Shown here: in pieces, positions 34,453 to 43,489 of the stretch
Position numbering within the stretch: position 1 is the first letter of the stretch
Layout: each line of letters starts with the position of its first letter
Source: Pseudonocardia oroxyli
GTDB taxonomy: Bacteria; Actinomycetota; Actinomycetes; Mycobacteriales; Pseudonocardiaceae
Direction of reading: 5' to 3'
Assembly: GCF_900102195.1 (NCBI RefSeq)
Contig: NZ_FNBE01000012.1
Span: forward strand, 1-64,000
DNA length: 64,000 bases
Notes under the pieces: model-generated
The model's database searches: none
What the model saw: only the letters and a program-made list of their open reading frames with translations
Told to the model about the DNA's origin: nothing
Program-made: the position numbers and the translations under genes

Positions 34453-35232
34453 TCAGCCGAAGCGGCCGCTCACGTAGTCCTCGGTCGCCTTCTGCGTGGG
34501 CTGACTGAAGATCGTCTTGGTCTCGTCCATCTCGACCAGCTTGCCGGGCTTGCCGGTGCCCTCGATGTTGAAGAAGCCGGTGTAGTCGCTGACCCGCGCC
34601 GCCTGCTGCATGTTGTGGGTGACGATGACGATCGTGTAGTCGTTCTTCAGCTCGTTGATCAGGTCCTCGATCGCGAGCGTGGAGATGGGGTCCAGCGCCG
34701 AGCAGGGCTCGTCCATGAGCAGGACGTCCGGCTGCACCGCGATGGCCCGGGCGATGCAGAGCCGCTGCTGCTGGCCGCCGGAGAGCCCCGAGCCCGGCTT
34801 GTCCAGCCGGTCCTTGACCTCGTTCCAGAGGTTGGCGCCGCGCAGGGAGCGCTCGACGGTCTCGTCGAACTCCTTCCTGCTCGCCCGCTTGTTGTTCAGC
34901 TTCATGCCCGCGATCACGTTGTCGTAGATCGACATCGTGGGGAACGGGTTGGGGCGCTGGAACACCATGCCGATCTGGCGGCGCACGATCACCGGGTCCA
35001 TGCCCGCGCCGTAGAGGTCCTGGCCGTCGAGCTCGAGCTTGCCCTCGACGTAGGCCCCGGCGATGACCTCGTGCATGCGGTTGATGGAGCGCAGGAACGT
35101 CGACTTGCCGCAGCCGGACGGGCCGATCAGGGCCGTGACCGTCTTCTTCTTGATCGACATGTTGACGCCCTCGACGGCGCGGAAGGACCCGTAGTAGATG
35201 TTGAGGTCCTTGGCCTCGATGTTCTTGCTCAT
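34453..35232 (-). CDS. pstB: phosphate ABC transporter ATP-binding protein
   Basis: 259 residues: Walker [10 protein letters not shown] (about 38-46), Q-loop [19 protein letters not shown] signature [16 protein letters not shown], Walker [15 protein letters not shown], and H-loop [14 protein letters not shown], all in the PstB-specific form. It drives phosphate import through PstCA. Last gene of the pstSCAB operon; 11 bases after pstA. Confidence 0.98.
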   Translation of the reverse strand: MSKNIEAKDLNIYYGSFRAVEGVNMSIKKKTVTALIGPSGCGKSTFLRSINRMHEVIAGAYVEGKLELDGQDLYGAGMDPVIVRRQIGMVFQRPNPFPTMSIYDNVIAGMKLNNKRASRKEFDETVERSLRGANLWNEVKDRLDKPGSGLSGGQQQRLCIARAIAVQPDVLLMDEPCSALDPISTLAIEDLINELKNDYTIVIVTHNMQQAARVSDYTGFFNIEGTGKPGKLVEMDETKTIFSQPTQKATEDYVSGRFG

Positions 35233-35243
35233 GTGTCCAGTCC

Positions 35244-36344
35244 TCAGCGAGTCTTCGGCGCGAACGCGCGCGAGATGATCCGGGCGATGATGTTCAGCAG
35301 CATGACGATGACCATGAGGACCAGCGCCGCCGTCCACGCGCGGTCGAGGAACGGCTCGCGCGGGATGCCCGGCGCGACGTAGCTGTAGTAGGCGAAGACC
35401 GGCAGCGTCGCCATGCGGTCGTCGAACGGGTTGAGGTTCACGCCCGTCGTGATGCCGACGGCGATCAGCAGCGGCGCCGTCTCGCCGATGACCCGGGCGA
35501 TGGCCAGCGTGATGCCGGTGGCGATGCCGCCCGCCGTCGTCGGGATGACGATCTTGAGGATGGTCTTCCACTTCGGCACGCCCAGCGCGTAGGAGGCCTC
35601 GCGCAGCTCGTTCGGGACGATCTTGAGCATCTCCTCGGTGGAGCGCACCACGATCGGGATCATCAGCACCGTCAGGGCGACGGCGCCCGCGAAGCCCATC
35701 CGGACCCCGGGGCCGACGATCAGCGCGAACAGGGCGTAGGCGAACAGGCCCGCGACGATGGACGGGATGCCCGTCATGACGTCGACGAAGAACGTGATCG
35801 CCTTCGCCAGCCTGCCCTTGCCGTACTCGACGAGGTAGACGGCCGTCAGCATGCCGATCGGGATCGACATGGCCGCCGCGAGGCCGGTGATGATCAGCGT
35901 GCCGAGGATGGCGTGGTAGGCGCCGCCGCCCTCGCCGACGACCCCGCGCATGGAGTAGGTGAAGAACTGGGCGTCGAACCGGGCGATGCCGTTCGACACG
36001 ACCGTCCACAGCACGGAGACCAGGGGGATCATCGCCACGCCGAAGGCCGCGCTGACCACGACCGTGACCAGCCGGTCCGTCGCCTTGCGCGCCCCCTCCA
36101 CCACCCGGGAGAGCACGTAGGTCGCCACCGCGAACAGCACGACGGTGAGGACGACCCACAGCCCGATGCTGAAGCCGGTCGCGGCCAGGATGCCGCCGAC
36201 GACCAGGGCGGAGGCGACGAAGACGCCCCAGGCGGTGCCCTTCGGCAGGGTGCCCTTGGCCTTCGGGAGGAGATCGGGCGAAGCGGGAAGGTCGAGTTCG
36301 GGGCCCTGCGTCACGGTGTCGGTGCGTTCGGTTCCGGTGGACAT
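35244..36344 (-). CDS. pstA: phosphate ABC transporter permease PstA
   Basis: 366 residues with about eight membrane segments, two more than a minimal PstA because of an N-terminal pair near 38-85. The permease signature [32 protein letters not shown] (about 265-296) contacts PstB, and VIGETAPLL is typical of PstA. The stop of pstC is 1 base before its start, so the two permeases are translationally coupled. Confidence 0.97.
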   Translation of the reverse strand: MSTGTERTDTVTQGPELDLPASPDLLPKAKGTLPKGTAWGVFVASALVVGGILAATGFSIGLWVVLTVVLFAVATYVLSRVVEGARKATDRLVTVVVSAAFGVAMIPLVSVLWTVVSNGIARFDAQFFTYSMRGVVGEGGGAYHAILGTLIITGLAAAMSIPIGMLTAVYLVEYGKGRLAKAITFFVDVMTGIPSIVAGLFAYALFALIVGPGVRMGFAGAVALTVLMIPIVVRSTEEMLKIVPNELREASYALGVPKWKTILKIVIPTTAGGIATGITLAIARVIGETAPLLIAVGITTGVNLNPFDDRMATLPVFAYYSYVAPGIPREPFLDRAWTAALVLMVIVMLLNIIARIISRAFAPKTR

Positions 36345-36345
36345 G

Positions 36346-37296
36346 TCAGTTCGCTCCGGAGAACTCGCTGCGGCGGTTGACGATGTAGCGGGCGAGCATG
36401 TTGACCGCCAGCGTGACCAGGAAGAGCACCAGGCCGGAGGCGATCAGCACGTTCACCCCGAGGCCCGAGGCCTCCGGGAACTGCAGCGCGATGTTCGCGG
36501 CGATCGAGGACGGGTTGCCCGAGCTGACCAGGTTGAACGTGACCACGCCGGACACCGACAGCACGATCGCGACGGCCATCGTCTCGCCGAGCGCGCGCCC
36601 CAGACCGAGCATGGCCCCCGAGATCAGCCCGGACCGGCCGAAGGGCAGCACCGCCATCTTGATCATCTCCCAGCGGGTGGCGCCGAGAGCCAGTGCGGCC
36701 TCCTCGTGCAGCCGGGGCGCCTGCAGGAACACCTCGCGGGCGACCGCGGTGATGATCGGCAGGATCATGACGGCCAGCACGAGGCCCGCGACGAGCATCG
36801 TGCGGCCGGTCGCCGAGACCGGGCCCGCGAACAGCGGGATCCAGCCGAGGTAGTCGTTCAGCCAGGTCATCAGGCCGACGGAGGCCGGGGCGAGCACGCC
36901 GACCCCCCACAGGCCGTAGACGATCGAGGGCACCGCGGCGAGCAGGTCGACGAGGTAGCCGAGCCCCTGGGCGATCCGGCGCGGCGCGTAGTGGCTGATG
37001 AACAGGGCGACGCAGATCGCCAGCGGGGTGGCGATGACCAGCGCGATCAGGGCGCTGAGCAGCGTCCCGAACAGCAGCGGCCAGATGTAGACGGCGAGGT
37101 TGTGCTCACCGGGCAGCTCGGACGCGGGCGCGACGAGCGCCGGGAACGCCTCGGTGAGCAGGAAGGCGGCGACGCCCGCGAGGACGACGAGGATCAGGAT
37201 CCCCGCACCCTTCGCCGATCCGGCGAAGACGCGGTCACCCAGCTGCGTGACCGGTCTGGCGGTGCGCGGCGTGGGCGTCACTTCGGTTGTGGTCAC
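36346..37296 (-). CDS. pstC: phosphate ABC transporter permease PstC
   Basis: 316 residues, six membrane segments, with the coupling motif LHEEAALALGATRWEMIKMAVLPFGRSGLISG and LGRALGETMAVAIVLS that mark PstC. It forms the channel with PstA. It lies about 100 bases after pstS, with a strong hairpin between them that may lower its expression relative to pstS. Confidence 0.97.
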   Translation of the reverse strand: MTTTEVTPTPRTARPVTQLGDRVFAGSAKGAGILILVVLAGVAAFLLTEAFPALVAPASELPGEHNLAVYIWPLLFGTLLSALIALVIATPLAICVALFISHYAPRRIAQGLGYLVDLLAAVPSIVYGLWGVGVLAPASVGLMTWLNDYLGWIPLFAGPVSATGRTMLVAGLVLAVMILPIITAVAREVFLQAPRLHEEAALALGATRWEMIKMAVLPFGRSGLISGAMLGLGRALGETMAVAIVLSVSGVVTFNLVSSGNPSSIAANIALQFPEASGLGVNVLIASGLVLFLVTLAVNMLARYIVNRRSEFSGAN

Positions 37297-37340
37297 GACG
37301 TTCCCTCGGGGCTGGGCGGACGGGGGCGACTACGGGCTCG

Positions 37341-37382
37341 AGCCCCGGTCGTCGTCACGGGCGCGTGACGACGACCGGGGCT
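37341..37382 (-). terminator. hairpin between pstS and pstC
   Basis: Perfect 19-base arms (AGCCCCGGTCGTCGTCACG and its complement) around a 4-base loop, 14 bases after the pstS stop. There is no T-run. Such a hairpin after a binding-protein gene usually stabilises the upstream mRNA and reduces read-through to the permeases. Confidence 0.75.
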
Positions 37383-37395
37383 CCGGAGCGTCGGC

Positions 37396-38499
37396 TCAGC
37401 CGGCGGCCTTGATGCCGTCGACCACCGGGGTGATCTGCGAACGGAGCGTGTCCGACAGCGGCGCGGAGCCCGCGGCCTGCGCGGCGGCCTGCTGGCCCTC
37501 CGGGCTGATCACGTAGGACAGGAACGCCTTGGTCAGGTCGGCCTGCGCGGCGTCCGGGTACTGCGGGCACGCGAGCAGGTAGGAGACCAGGACCACGGGG
37601 TACGTGCCCGCGGAGTCCGTGGTGCGGTTGAGCTTGTAGGCGAACGAGGTGTCGCCCTGGCCGGCGACCCGCTCCGACTCCTCCAGGATCTTCGCGGCGG
37701 CCTCGGGCGTCGGGCCCACGTAGTCGGCGCCGACCTTGACGTTGGCCTTGCCGAGCTGACCGGCCTGGCTGGCGTCGGCGTAGCCGATCGTCCCCTGGCC
37801 GCCCTGGACCGCGCCGATGACACCGGAGGTGCCCTGCGCGGCCTCGCCGCCCTGGATCGGCCACTCGCCCTTGGCGTCGTACGACCAGGCGTCCGGCGCC
37901 GCGGCCTTGAGATACTCGGTGAAGTTCTGGGTGGTGCCCGACTCGTCGGAGCGGTGCACGGGCGTGATCGCGGTGGCCGGGAGGGCCACGCCCGGGTTGT
38001 CCGCGGCGATGGCCGGGTCGTTCCAGGTGGTGATCGTGCCGGCGAAGATCCCCGCGACCGCGGCGGGCGAGAGGTTCAGGTTCGAGACGCCCTGGAGGTT
38101 GTAGACGACGGCGATCGGCGAGACGTAGTTCGGGACCTCGATGACGTTGCCACCACAGCGGGTCTTGGCGTCGGCCAGCTGCTGGTCCTTCAGGTAGGCG
38201 TCGGAGCCCGCGAAGGCGACACCGCCCTGCACGAACTGGGTGCGGCCACCGCCGGAGCCCACCGGGTCGTAGTTGACGGTGGCGCCGGAGTTGGCGCCGG
38301 TGAACCCGGCGATCCAGGCCTGCATGGCGGCCTGCTGCGAGCTGGCGCCCGCGCCGGAGATGGTGCCGGAGACGCTGGACTCCGCGGCCCCACCGGAGGA
38401 CGAGCCGCCCTCGTTCGCCGCGCCGCAGCCGGCGAGGAAGAGGGCGCCGGTGGCGAGGGCGCCGACGGCGGCGACGCGCGAGCGGCTGATGGTCTTCAC
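37396..38499 (-). CDS. pstS: phosphate-binding lipoprotein PstS
   Basis: 367 residues. Lipoprotein signal with lipobox LAGC (Cys about 25). Phosphate-binding motifs are GAGASSQQAAMQAWIAGF, the GSGGGRTQF loop (about 82-90) and VVHRSDESGTTQNFTEYL, as in PstS. A PHO box lies about 120 bases upstream. It captures phosphate for PstCAB. Confidence 0.97.
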   Translation of the reverse strand: MKTISRSRVAAVGALATGALFLAGCGAANEGGSSSGGAAESSVSGTISGAGASSQQAAMQAWIAGFTGANSGATVNYDPVGSGGGRTQFVQGGVAFAGSDAYLKDQQLADAKTRCGGNVIEVPNYVSPIAVVYNLQGVSNLNLSPAAVAGIFAGTITTWNDPAIAADNPGVALPATAITPVHRSDESGTTQNFTEYLKAAAPDAWSYDAKGEWPIQGGEAAQGTSGVIGAVQGGQGTIGYADASQAGQLGKANVKVGADYVGPTPEAAAKILEESERVAGQGDTSFAYKLNRTTDSAGTYPVVLVSYLLACPQYPDAAQADLTKAFLSYVISPEGQQAAAQAAGSAPLSDTLRSQITPVVDGIKAAG

Positions 38500-38617
38500 T
38501 GCTGGTTCCTCCGAGGTTCGGGTGCGACGCCCGGGGTCGTCGGCGCCGCAGCGAACGGCCGCGTCTGCGGCCTCTCGGCGGGAGACGCTAAGCGGACCCG
38601 GTGGACGGACCCCCCAC

Positions 38618-38639
38618 GGAAGATGAACGGGGAATGAAC
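38618..38639 (-). promoter_or_regulatory. PHO box upstream of pstS
   Basis: On the minus strand GTTCATTCCCC and GTTCATCTTCC are adjacent 11-base direct repeats with identical GTTCAT starts, the best PHO box in the window. It lies about 120 bases before the pstS ATG. Confidence 0.8.
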
Positions 38640-38733
38640 AGGTTCCCCGGTCGGGTGATGGCCACTCTCCCGTCTCCGGAGCGTGACATCGCCGCGACCA
38701 CGGCGGACACGCCCCGTGCCCGGTCGATCGCGC

Positions 38734-39606
38734 TCAGCCGCGGTGGTACATCACATCGGAGGTGTGGACGACGAACCCGAGCTTCTCGTACACCCGCACG
38801 GCGGGCGCGTTGTCCGACTCGACGTAGAGCAGCACGGTGTCCAGCCCGCGCTCGGCGAGATGGTGCAGGCCGGCCAGCGTGAGCACGCGACCGAGCCCGC
38901 GGCCGTGCGCGGCGGGATCGACCCCGAGGACGTACACCTCGCCCATGACGGGATCGGTCTCGTGGTGGACCTTGGTCCAGTGGTAGCCGAGCAGGGTGCC
39001 CTGCTCGTCCTCGGCGAGCAGGAACCCGGCCGGGTCGAACCAGCTCTCGCCCTCGCGCTCGGTCACCTGCGCGGTGGTCCAGCCGCCCTGCTCGGGGTGC
39101 CAGTCGAACGCGGCGTTGTTCACCCGGAGGAACTCGTCCTCGTCCTGCCCCACGACGAACGGCCGGATCGTGATCCCCTCGGGGACGACCAGCTCGGGCA
39201 GCGCCCCGCCGGTGCGGCGCATCTGGAGCAGGACCCGGGTGCGGGTCAGGCCGTGGGACGCGGCGAGCGCGGCCGCGGCGGGGAGGTCGCCGTGGGCCCA
39301 GACGTCGAGGGTGGGGCCGATGCCCAGCAGCCCCTCGAGCAGGGCGGCGCCGACGCCCCGGCCGCGATGGTCGGGGTGGACCGCGAGCTCGGCGGCATCC
39401 CGGTCCCGCTGCGCGTACCCGACGACCGCGCCGTCCTCCTCGGCGAGCAGGTGCGCCACCCGGGGCCGGGCGCGGCCGTTCAGATTGATCACGAACTGCT
39501 CGGAGAGCGGCTCCCGCCCGTCGGCGGCCGTGGCCGCCTCGGCCAGGGCGCGGACCGCGGCCGCACTCGTCGGATCCACCTCGGCCACCCGCCGGACAGC
39601 ACTCAC
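38734..39606 (-). CDS. mshD: mycothiol synthase
   Basis: 290 residues with two GNAT domains in tandem, the MshD layout. The N-terminal domain has LAVHPDHRGRGVGAALLEG, the C-terminal one EVYVLGVDPAAHGRGLGRVLTLAGLHHL and the end YVESDNAPAVRVYEKLGFVVHTSDVMY. It acetylates Cys-GlcN-Ins to mycothiol, the actinobacterial thiol. Location between pstB and glnR is as in Mycobacterium. Confidence 0.96.
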   Translation of the reverse strand: MSAVRRVAEVDPTSAAAVRALAEAATAADGREPLSEQFVINLNGRARPRVAHLLAEEDGAVVGYAQRDRDAAELAVHPDHRGRGVGAALLEGLLGIGPTLDVWAHGDLPAAAALAASHGLTRTRVLLQMRRTGGALPELVVPEGITIRPFVVGQDEDEFLRVNNAAFDWHPEQGGWTTAQVTEREGESWFDPAGFLLAEDEQGTLLGYHWTKVHHETDPVMGEVYVLGVDPAAHGRGLGRVLTLAGLHHLAERGLDTVLLYVESDNAPAVRVYEKLGFVVHTSDVMYHRG

Positions 39607-39667
39607 CCCGGCGACCTTACGCGGCCCGCCGGGGCGAGAGGGGGATCAGGAGTGGATCAGCAACGGA

Positions 39668-40456
39668 TCAGTGGAACTGCACCGGTGAGCGGCGCAGACC
39701 GGCCCGCTCCACCGCGCGGTCACCCGCTCGGTCGTCGTCCCCGTCGTCCGAGTCCTCGGCGACGCCGCCCGCGGGCACACCCAGCCCGGCGCGGCCGGGG
39801 CGGACGAACTTGTAGCCCACGTTCCGGACCGTGCCGATCATCTGCTCGTGCTCGGGGCCGAGCTTGGCCCGCAGCCGCCGCACGTGCACGTCCACGGTGC
39901 GGGTGCCACCGAAGAAGTCGTAGCCCCAGACCTCCTGCAGCAGCTGGGCGCGGGTGAACACCCGGCCCGCGTGCTGCGCGAGGTACTTGAGCAGCTCGAA
40001 CTCCTTGTAGGTCAGCTCGAGCAGGCGGCCCTTGAGCCGGGCGGCGTAGGTCGCCTCGTCGATCACGAGCTCGCCGAGCACGAGGGCGCCGCCGGAGCTG
40101 GCGGCGTCCGCACCGGGGCGGGACTTGAGCAGCCGCAGCCGCGCGTCGACCTCCGCGGGCCCGGCGGACGGGAGCAGGATCTCGTCGACCACCCACTCGC
40201 CGGAGACGGCGACGAGGCCGCCCTCGTTGAGCACGGCGATGACGGGAACGTCGGTGCCGGTGCTGCCGAGCAGGCGGCACAGGCTGCGGGCGGCCACCAG
40301 GTCGGTCCGCGCGTCGACCAGGACCGCGTCGTGCGGGCCCGCGTCGAGCAGGGCGGCGACCTCGGGCGCGGCCGTCCGGACGCCGTGCGGGAGCAGGGCG
40401 AGCGCGGGCAGGACAGTGCCGGGGTCCGTGTCCGCAGTCAGCAGGAGCAGTTCCAC
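39668..40456 (-). CDS. glnR: nitrogen-metabolism response regulator GlnR
   Basis: 262 residues from the GTG at 40456 ([12 protein letters not shown]), preceded by GGAGG; the longer frame is not coding-like. The atypical OmpR-type receiver ([31 protein letters not shown]) and the winged helix [53 protein letters not shown] are close to actinobacterial GlnR as I recall it (mycobacterial Rv0818). GlnR activates glnA, amtB and nitrate genes without classical phosphorylation. The C-terminus is longer than usual and acidic. Confidence 0.94.
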   Translation of the reverse strand: MELLLLTADTDPGTVLPALALLPHGVRTAAPEVAALLDAGPHDAVLVDARTDLVAARSLCRLLGSTGTDVPVIAVLNEGGLVAVSGEWVVDEILLPSAGPAEVDARLRLLKSRPGADAASSGGALVLGELVIDEATYAARLKGRLLELTYKEFELLKYLAQHAGRVFTRAQLLQEVWGYDFFGGTRTVDVHVRRLRAKLGPEHEQMIGTVRNVGYKFVRPGRAGLGVPAGGVAEDSDDGDDDRAGDRAVERAGLRRSPVQFH

Positions 40457-40800
40457 CGCCGCCTCCTCTCCACCGGAAGTGTCGCGGACGCCACGCCCGG
40501 CGTCCGTCGAAACTGTGCGCGGGGGGCGACGGTGACCGTCCGCTCGCTCCGCGCGACCCGGCGGGTCCGTCACGCGGATCGGGTCAGGATAGACAACAGG
40601 ACGCGCCGAGCACGAGACAAGCGACTCGGCTCACGCCGAACGGCAGGCTCGTGCGCTGCGGGAACGCCGGAGCGTCAGCACCCCCGTCACCCGTTCGCGA
40701 GCGTCCTGACCTGCGGCGCGACCGGCGTCCCCCGGTCCCGGTGACGGGCCCCGACGGCGCGGACTCTAGATTCACCGGTTGTTCCGACCGGAGGTCCCAC

Positions 40801-41592
40801 GTGCTGAAACGCCTGATCATCACGGTCCTGGTGCTCGCCGGGGTCCTGGTGGCCGCCGACTACGCCGCCGCGGCGGCGGCCGAGTCGGTCGTCTCCCGCC
40901 AGCTGCGGGAGCGGCTCGACCTGGCGGACGACCCGAACGTCCGCATCAACGGCTTCCCGTTCCTGACCCAGGCGGTCGCGGGCGAGTACGGCTCGATCGA
41001 GCTCACCGCGGACCGGCTCAAGGTCGGCGACCTGCAGAACGTGCAGCTGCGCGCCAACCTGCACGACGTGCAGGCGCCGCTGTCCGGGCTGCTCGGCTCG
41101 GGCACCCCCGGGCTGCGCGTCGGGACCGCCGAGGGCGCGGCCCGCGTGGGCGCCGACGACATCAACCGGATGCTGCCCGGGATCGACCGGCTCTCACTGG
41201 GCAACGTCGACGCCAACGCGATCGCGGACCTGATCACCGACGGCGCGGACCCCTCCCTGCGCGCCCTGGACCCCGAGTCGGTCGCCCGGATCTCCGGGGA
41301 CGTGCCGGTCGGCGGCGGCCGGACCGAGTCCGTCGTCGTGTTCGCGGAGCTGCAGGTCGCCGACGGCGCGATGCGCGTCGTCCCGCGGGTCGTGCGGGAC
41401 TCCTCGGGCGACGAGCTGCCCGAACCCGTGGCGTCGATCGTGCGGCAGACCTTCGCGCTGCGGGTCGACCCGGGCGGACTGCCGTTCGGGGTGGTGCCCA
41501 CGACCCTGCAGGTCCGGGACGGCACGCTGGAGATCGCGGGCGAGGCGTCGGACGTCGTCATCGGCGCGGCGCCGGGGACCGTCGTAGGCTGA
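40801..41592 (+). CDS. LmeA-like DUF2993 envelope protein
   Basis: 263 residues. The N-terminus is a signal anchor (LKRLIITVLVLAGVLVAADYAAAAAAE), after which comes a DUF2993 domain of the lipid-binding tubular type: VRINGFPFLTQAVAGEYGSIELTADRL (about 44-70). The best-known member is mycobacterial LmeA, which helps elongate lipomannan mannose chains in the periplasm. The GTG at 40801 has GGAGG 7 bases upstream. Next to the thioredoxin gene, as in Mycobacterium. Confidence 0.8.
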   Translation: MLKRLIITVLVLAGVLVAADYAAAAAAESVVSRQLRERLDLADDPNVRINGFPFLTQAVAGEYGSIELTADRLKVGDLQNVQLRANLHDVQAPLSGLLGSGTPGLRVGTAEGAARVGADDINRMLPGIDRLSLGNVDANAIADLITDGADPSLRALDPESVARISGDVPVGGGRTESVVVFAELQVADGAMRVVPRVVRDSSGDELPEPVASIVRQTFALRVDPGGLPFGVVPTTLQVRDGTLEIAGEASDVVIGAAPGTVVG

Positions 41593-41596
41593 TTCC

Positions 41597-42004
41597 GTGG
41601 TCGGTCTCCTCGTCCTGGTCGGGGTCCTCGCCGCGGCGACCGCGGTGGGCCTGGTGCTGCGGTCGCGTGCGGGCCGGGTGCGCACCACCGCACGCCCCGC
41701 CGCGCCGAACGGGTGGGACCTGGCGGGCACGCCCGCGGGCGACGCGCGGTTCCTGCTGCTGCAGCTGTCCTCGCCCATCTGCACGCCGTGCCGGCAGACC
41801 GCCGTTCTGCTCTCCGGAGTGGCCGCGCAGGACCCCGGTGTGCGGCACGTCGAGATCGACGTCGCCGACCGGCCGGACGTCGCCCGCGAGCTGTCCGTGA
41901 TGCGCACGCCCACCACGATCGGGTTCGACCGGACCGGACGCGAGGTGCTGCGGATCTCCGGGGTGCCCCGCCGCGGCGAGCTGGTCACGGCCCTGGAAAG
42001 GTGA
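41597..42004 (+). CDS. membrane-anchored thioredoxin-like protein
   Basis: 135 residues: one N-terminal membrane segment (about 2-21), then a thioredoxin fold with the redox motif CTPC (SSPICTPCRQTAVLL, about 56-70) and the cis-Pro MRTPTTIGFD. It probably reduces or repairs thiols near the membrane. It starts 4 bases after the LmeA-like gene and precedes a sulfur operon, which matches the ThiX neighbourhood in Mycobacterium. Confidence 0.85.
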   Translation: MVGLLVLVGVLAAATAVGLVLRSRAGRVRTTARPAAPNGWDLAGTPAGDARFLLLQLSSPICTPCRQTAVLLSGVAAQDPGVRHVEIDVADRPDVARELSVMRTPTTIGFDRTGREVLRISGVPRRGELVTALER

Positions 42005-42054
42005 TCTCCCGCCCACCTTGTGGGATCGGTGGGATGTGACGCGCACATTTCGGA

Positions 42055-42068
42055 TACCCTCACCCCCG
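42055..42068 (+). promoter_or_regulatory. -10 element and start of a leaderless transcript
   Basis: TACCCT (42055-42060) is followed by exactly 7 bases and then the G of a GTG codon (42068). This is the normal -10 to +1 distance, so transcription should start on the GTG itself. No Shine-Dalgarno sequence precedes this GTG. The -35 region is weak. Confidence 0.6.
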
Positions 42069-42139
42069 TGAACTGGCCGCTGACCAAACGCCGCGCAGTA
42101 GACCTGTGCCGCGTGGCCGGCTGCCTGTGTCGTTCCTGA
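42068..42139 (+). CDS. leaderless cysteine-containing regulatory peptide (attenuator uORF)
   Basis: A 23-codon ORF from GTG to TGA, starting VNWPLTKRR and ending LCRVAGCLCRS, with cysteines at codons 14, 19 and 21, the last two codons of the gene being Arg-Ser. It is directly upstream of a sulfur-metabolism operon. Short leaderless ORFs with clustered Cys codons are reported to act as cysteine-responsive attenuators of such operons in mycobacteria. The stop codon is inside the left arm of a hairpin whose right arm holds the next ribosome-binding site, so ribosome position would control its opening. Confidence 0.7.
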   Translation: MNWPLTKRRAVDLCRVAGCLCRS

Positions 42140-42169
42140 AGAACCCGGTACCCCCCACCGTCTTCAGGA
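42134..42169 (+). promoter_or_regulatory. hairpin that sequesters the DUF4395 ribosome-binding site
   Basis: TCCTGAAGA (42134-42142) and TCTTCAGGA (42161-42169) are exact complements around an 18-base loop. The right arm contains most of AGGAG (42166-42170), the Shine-Dalgarno sequence 6 bases before the ATG at 42177. The left arm overlaps the last codon and stop of the leader ORF. A ribosome stalled at the Cys codons would change pairing of the stem. Confidence 0.75.
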
Positions 42170-42176
42170 GTTCCCC

Positions 42177-42599
42177 ATGTCCGCACCCGACGGGCCGCTG
42201 GACCCACGTGGAGTGCGCTTCGCCGCGATCGTGACCACGGTCGTGCTCGCGCTCGTCCTGCTCAGCGGCAGTGGCTGGTTGGCCCTGGCGCAGACGCTGG
42301 TGTTCGCGCTCGGCGCGTTCGCCGGAATGCGCTTCACCCCCTACGGCGTGCTCTACCGGCTCGTCGTGGCCCCGCGCCTGGGCCCGCCCGCCGAGCGGGA
42401 GCCCGCGGCCCCGGTCCGGTTCAGCCAGCTGGTCGGGTTCGTGTTCGCCGCGGTCGGCACGGTCGGCTACCTCGCCGGGCTGCCCGTCCTGGGGATCGTC
42501 GCCATCGCGTTCGCGCTGGCGGCCGCGTTCCTGAACGCGGCGTTCGGGTACTGCCTCGGCTGCGAGATGTACGGGCTGCTGGCCCGCGCCCGCGCCTGA
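42177..42599 (+). CDS. DUF4395 membrane protein
   Basis: 140 residues with three to four hydrophobic segments (about 12-33, 35-52, 82-100, 102-122) and a conserved end FGYCLGCEMYGLL with a CxxC pair. DUF4395 proteins are regularly next to thiosulfate sulfurtransferases and thioredoxins in actinobacteria, which suggests a role in sulfur or thiol transport or membrane redox chemistry. First structural gene after the leader peptide and under its hairpin. Confidence 0.88.
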   Translation: MSAPDGPLDPRGVRFAAIVTTVVLALVLLSGSGWLALAQTLVFALGAFAGMRFTPYGVLYRLVVAPRLGPPAEREPAAPVRFSQLVGFVFAAVGTVGYLAGLPVLGIVAIAFALAAAFLNAAFGYCLGCEMYGLLARARA

Positions 42600-42652
42600 T
42601 CACCCCCACTTCGTTCGCACCACACATCGACACACACAGGAGTGACATTTCC

Positions 42653-43489
42653 ATGAGCCGCGAGGACGTCCTGGTCACCGCCGACTGGGCGGAGAAGAAC
42701 CTGGGCACCGAGGGCATCGTGTTCCTCGAGGTCGACGAGGACACCACCGCCTACGACGGCGGCCACCTCCCGGGTGCCGTCAAGATCAACTGGACCACCG
42801 AGCTGCAGGACGAGGTCCGCCGCGACATCCCGACGCAGGAGCAGTTCTCCGCGCTGCTGTCGGCCAAGGGCGTGAAGAACGACGACCTGGTGATCCTGTA
42901 CGGCGGCAACAACAACTGGTTCGCGGCCTACGCGTACTGGGAGTTCAAGCTCTACGGGCACGAGAACGTCAAGCTGCTCGACGGCGGCCGCAAGAAGTGG
43001 GAGCTCGACGGTCGCACCCTGACCACCGAGGTCCCCTCCCGCGAGGCCACCACCTACAGCGCCAAGCCCGCCGACGACTCGATCCGCGCCAAGCGGGACG
43101 AGGTCGTGGACGCCATCGGGAACAAGAACCTGGTCGACGTCCGCTCGCCCGACGAGTTCTCCGGCAAGATCCTGGCGCCCGCCCACCTGCCGCAGGAGCA
43201 GTCGCAGCGGCCGGGGCACATCCCGTCGGCGATCAACATCCCGTGGTCGAAGGCGGCCAACGAGGACGGCACGTTCAAGTCGGACGAGGACCTCACCGCG
43301 CTCTACGGCGAGGCCGGCTTCGACGCGGGCAAGTCGACCATCGCGTACTGCCGCATCGGCGAGCGCTCCTCGCACACGTGGTTCGTGCTCCGCGAGCTGC
43401 TCGGCCACGACGACGTCAAGAACTACGACGGCAGCTGGACCGAGTACGGCTCGCTGATCGGCGTCCCGATCGAGCTGGGTGCGCGCTGA
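42653..43489 (+). CDS. thiosulfate sulfurtransferase (rhodanese)
   Basis: 278 residues, two rhodanese domains. The inactive N-terminal domain has YDGGHLPGAVKINWTTEL; the C-terminal one carries the active loop YCRIGERSSHT with Cys233, which takes up the sulfane sulfur, plus LVDVRSPDEFSG. It closely resembles the mycobacterial CysA2/CysA3 proteins. It converts thiosulfate and cyanide to sulfite and thiocyanate in the classical assay, and in the cell supplies sulfur. An AGGAGTG lies 6-12 bases upstream. Confidence 0.95.
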   Translation: MSREDVLVTADWAEKNLGTEGIVFLEVDEDTTAYDGGHLPGAVKINWTTELQDEVRRDIPTQEQFSALLSAKGVKNDDLVILYGGNNNWFAAYAYWEFKLYGHENVKLLDGGRKKWELDGRTLTTEVPSREATTYSAKPADDSIRAKRDEVVDAIGNKNLVDVRSPDEFSGKILAPAHLPQEQSQRPGHIPSAINIPWSKAANEDGTFKSDEDLTALYGEAGFDAGKSTIAYCRIGERSSHTWFVLRELLGHDDVKNYDGSWTEYGSLIGVPIELGAR

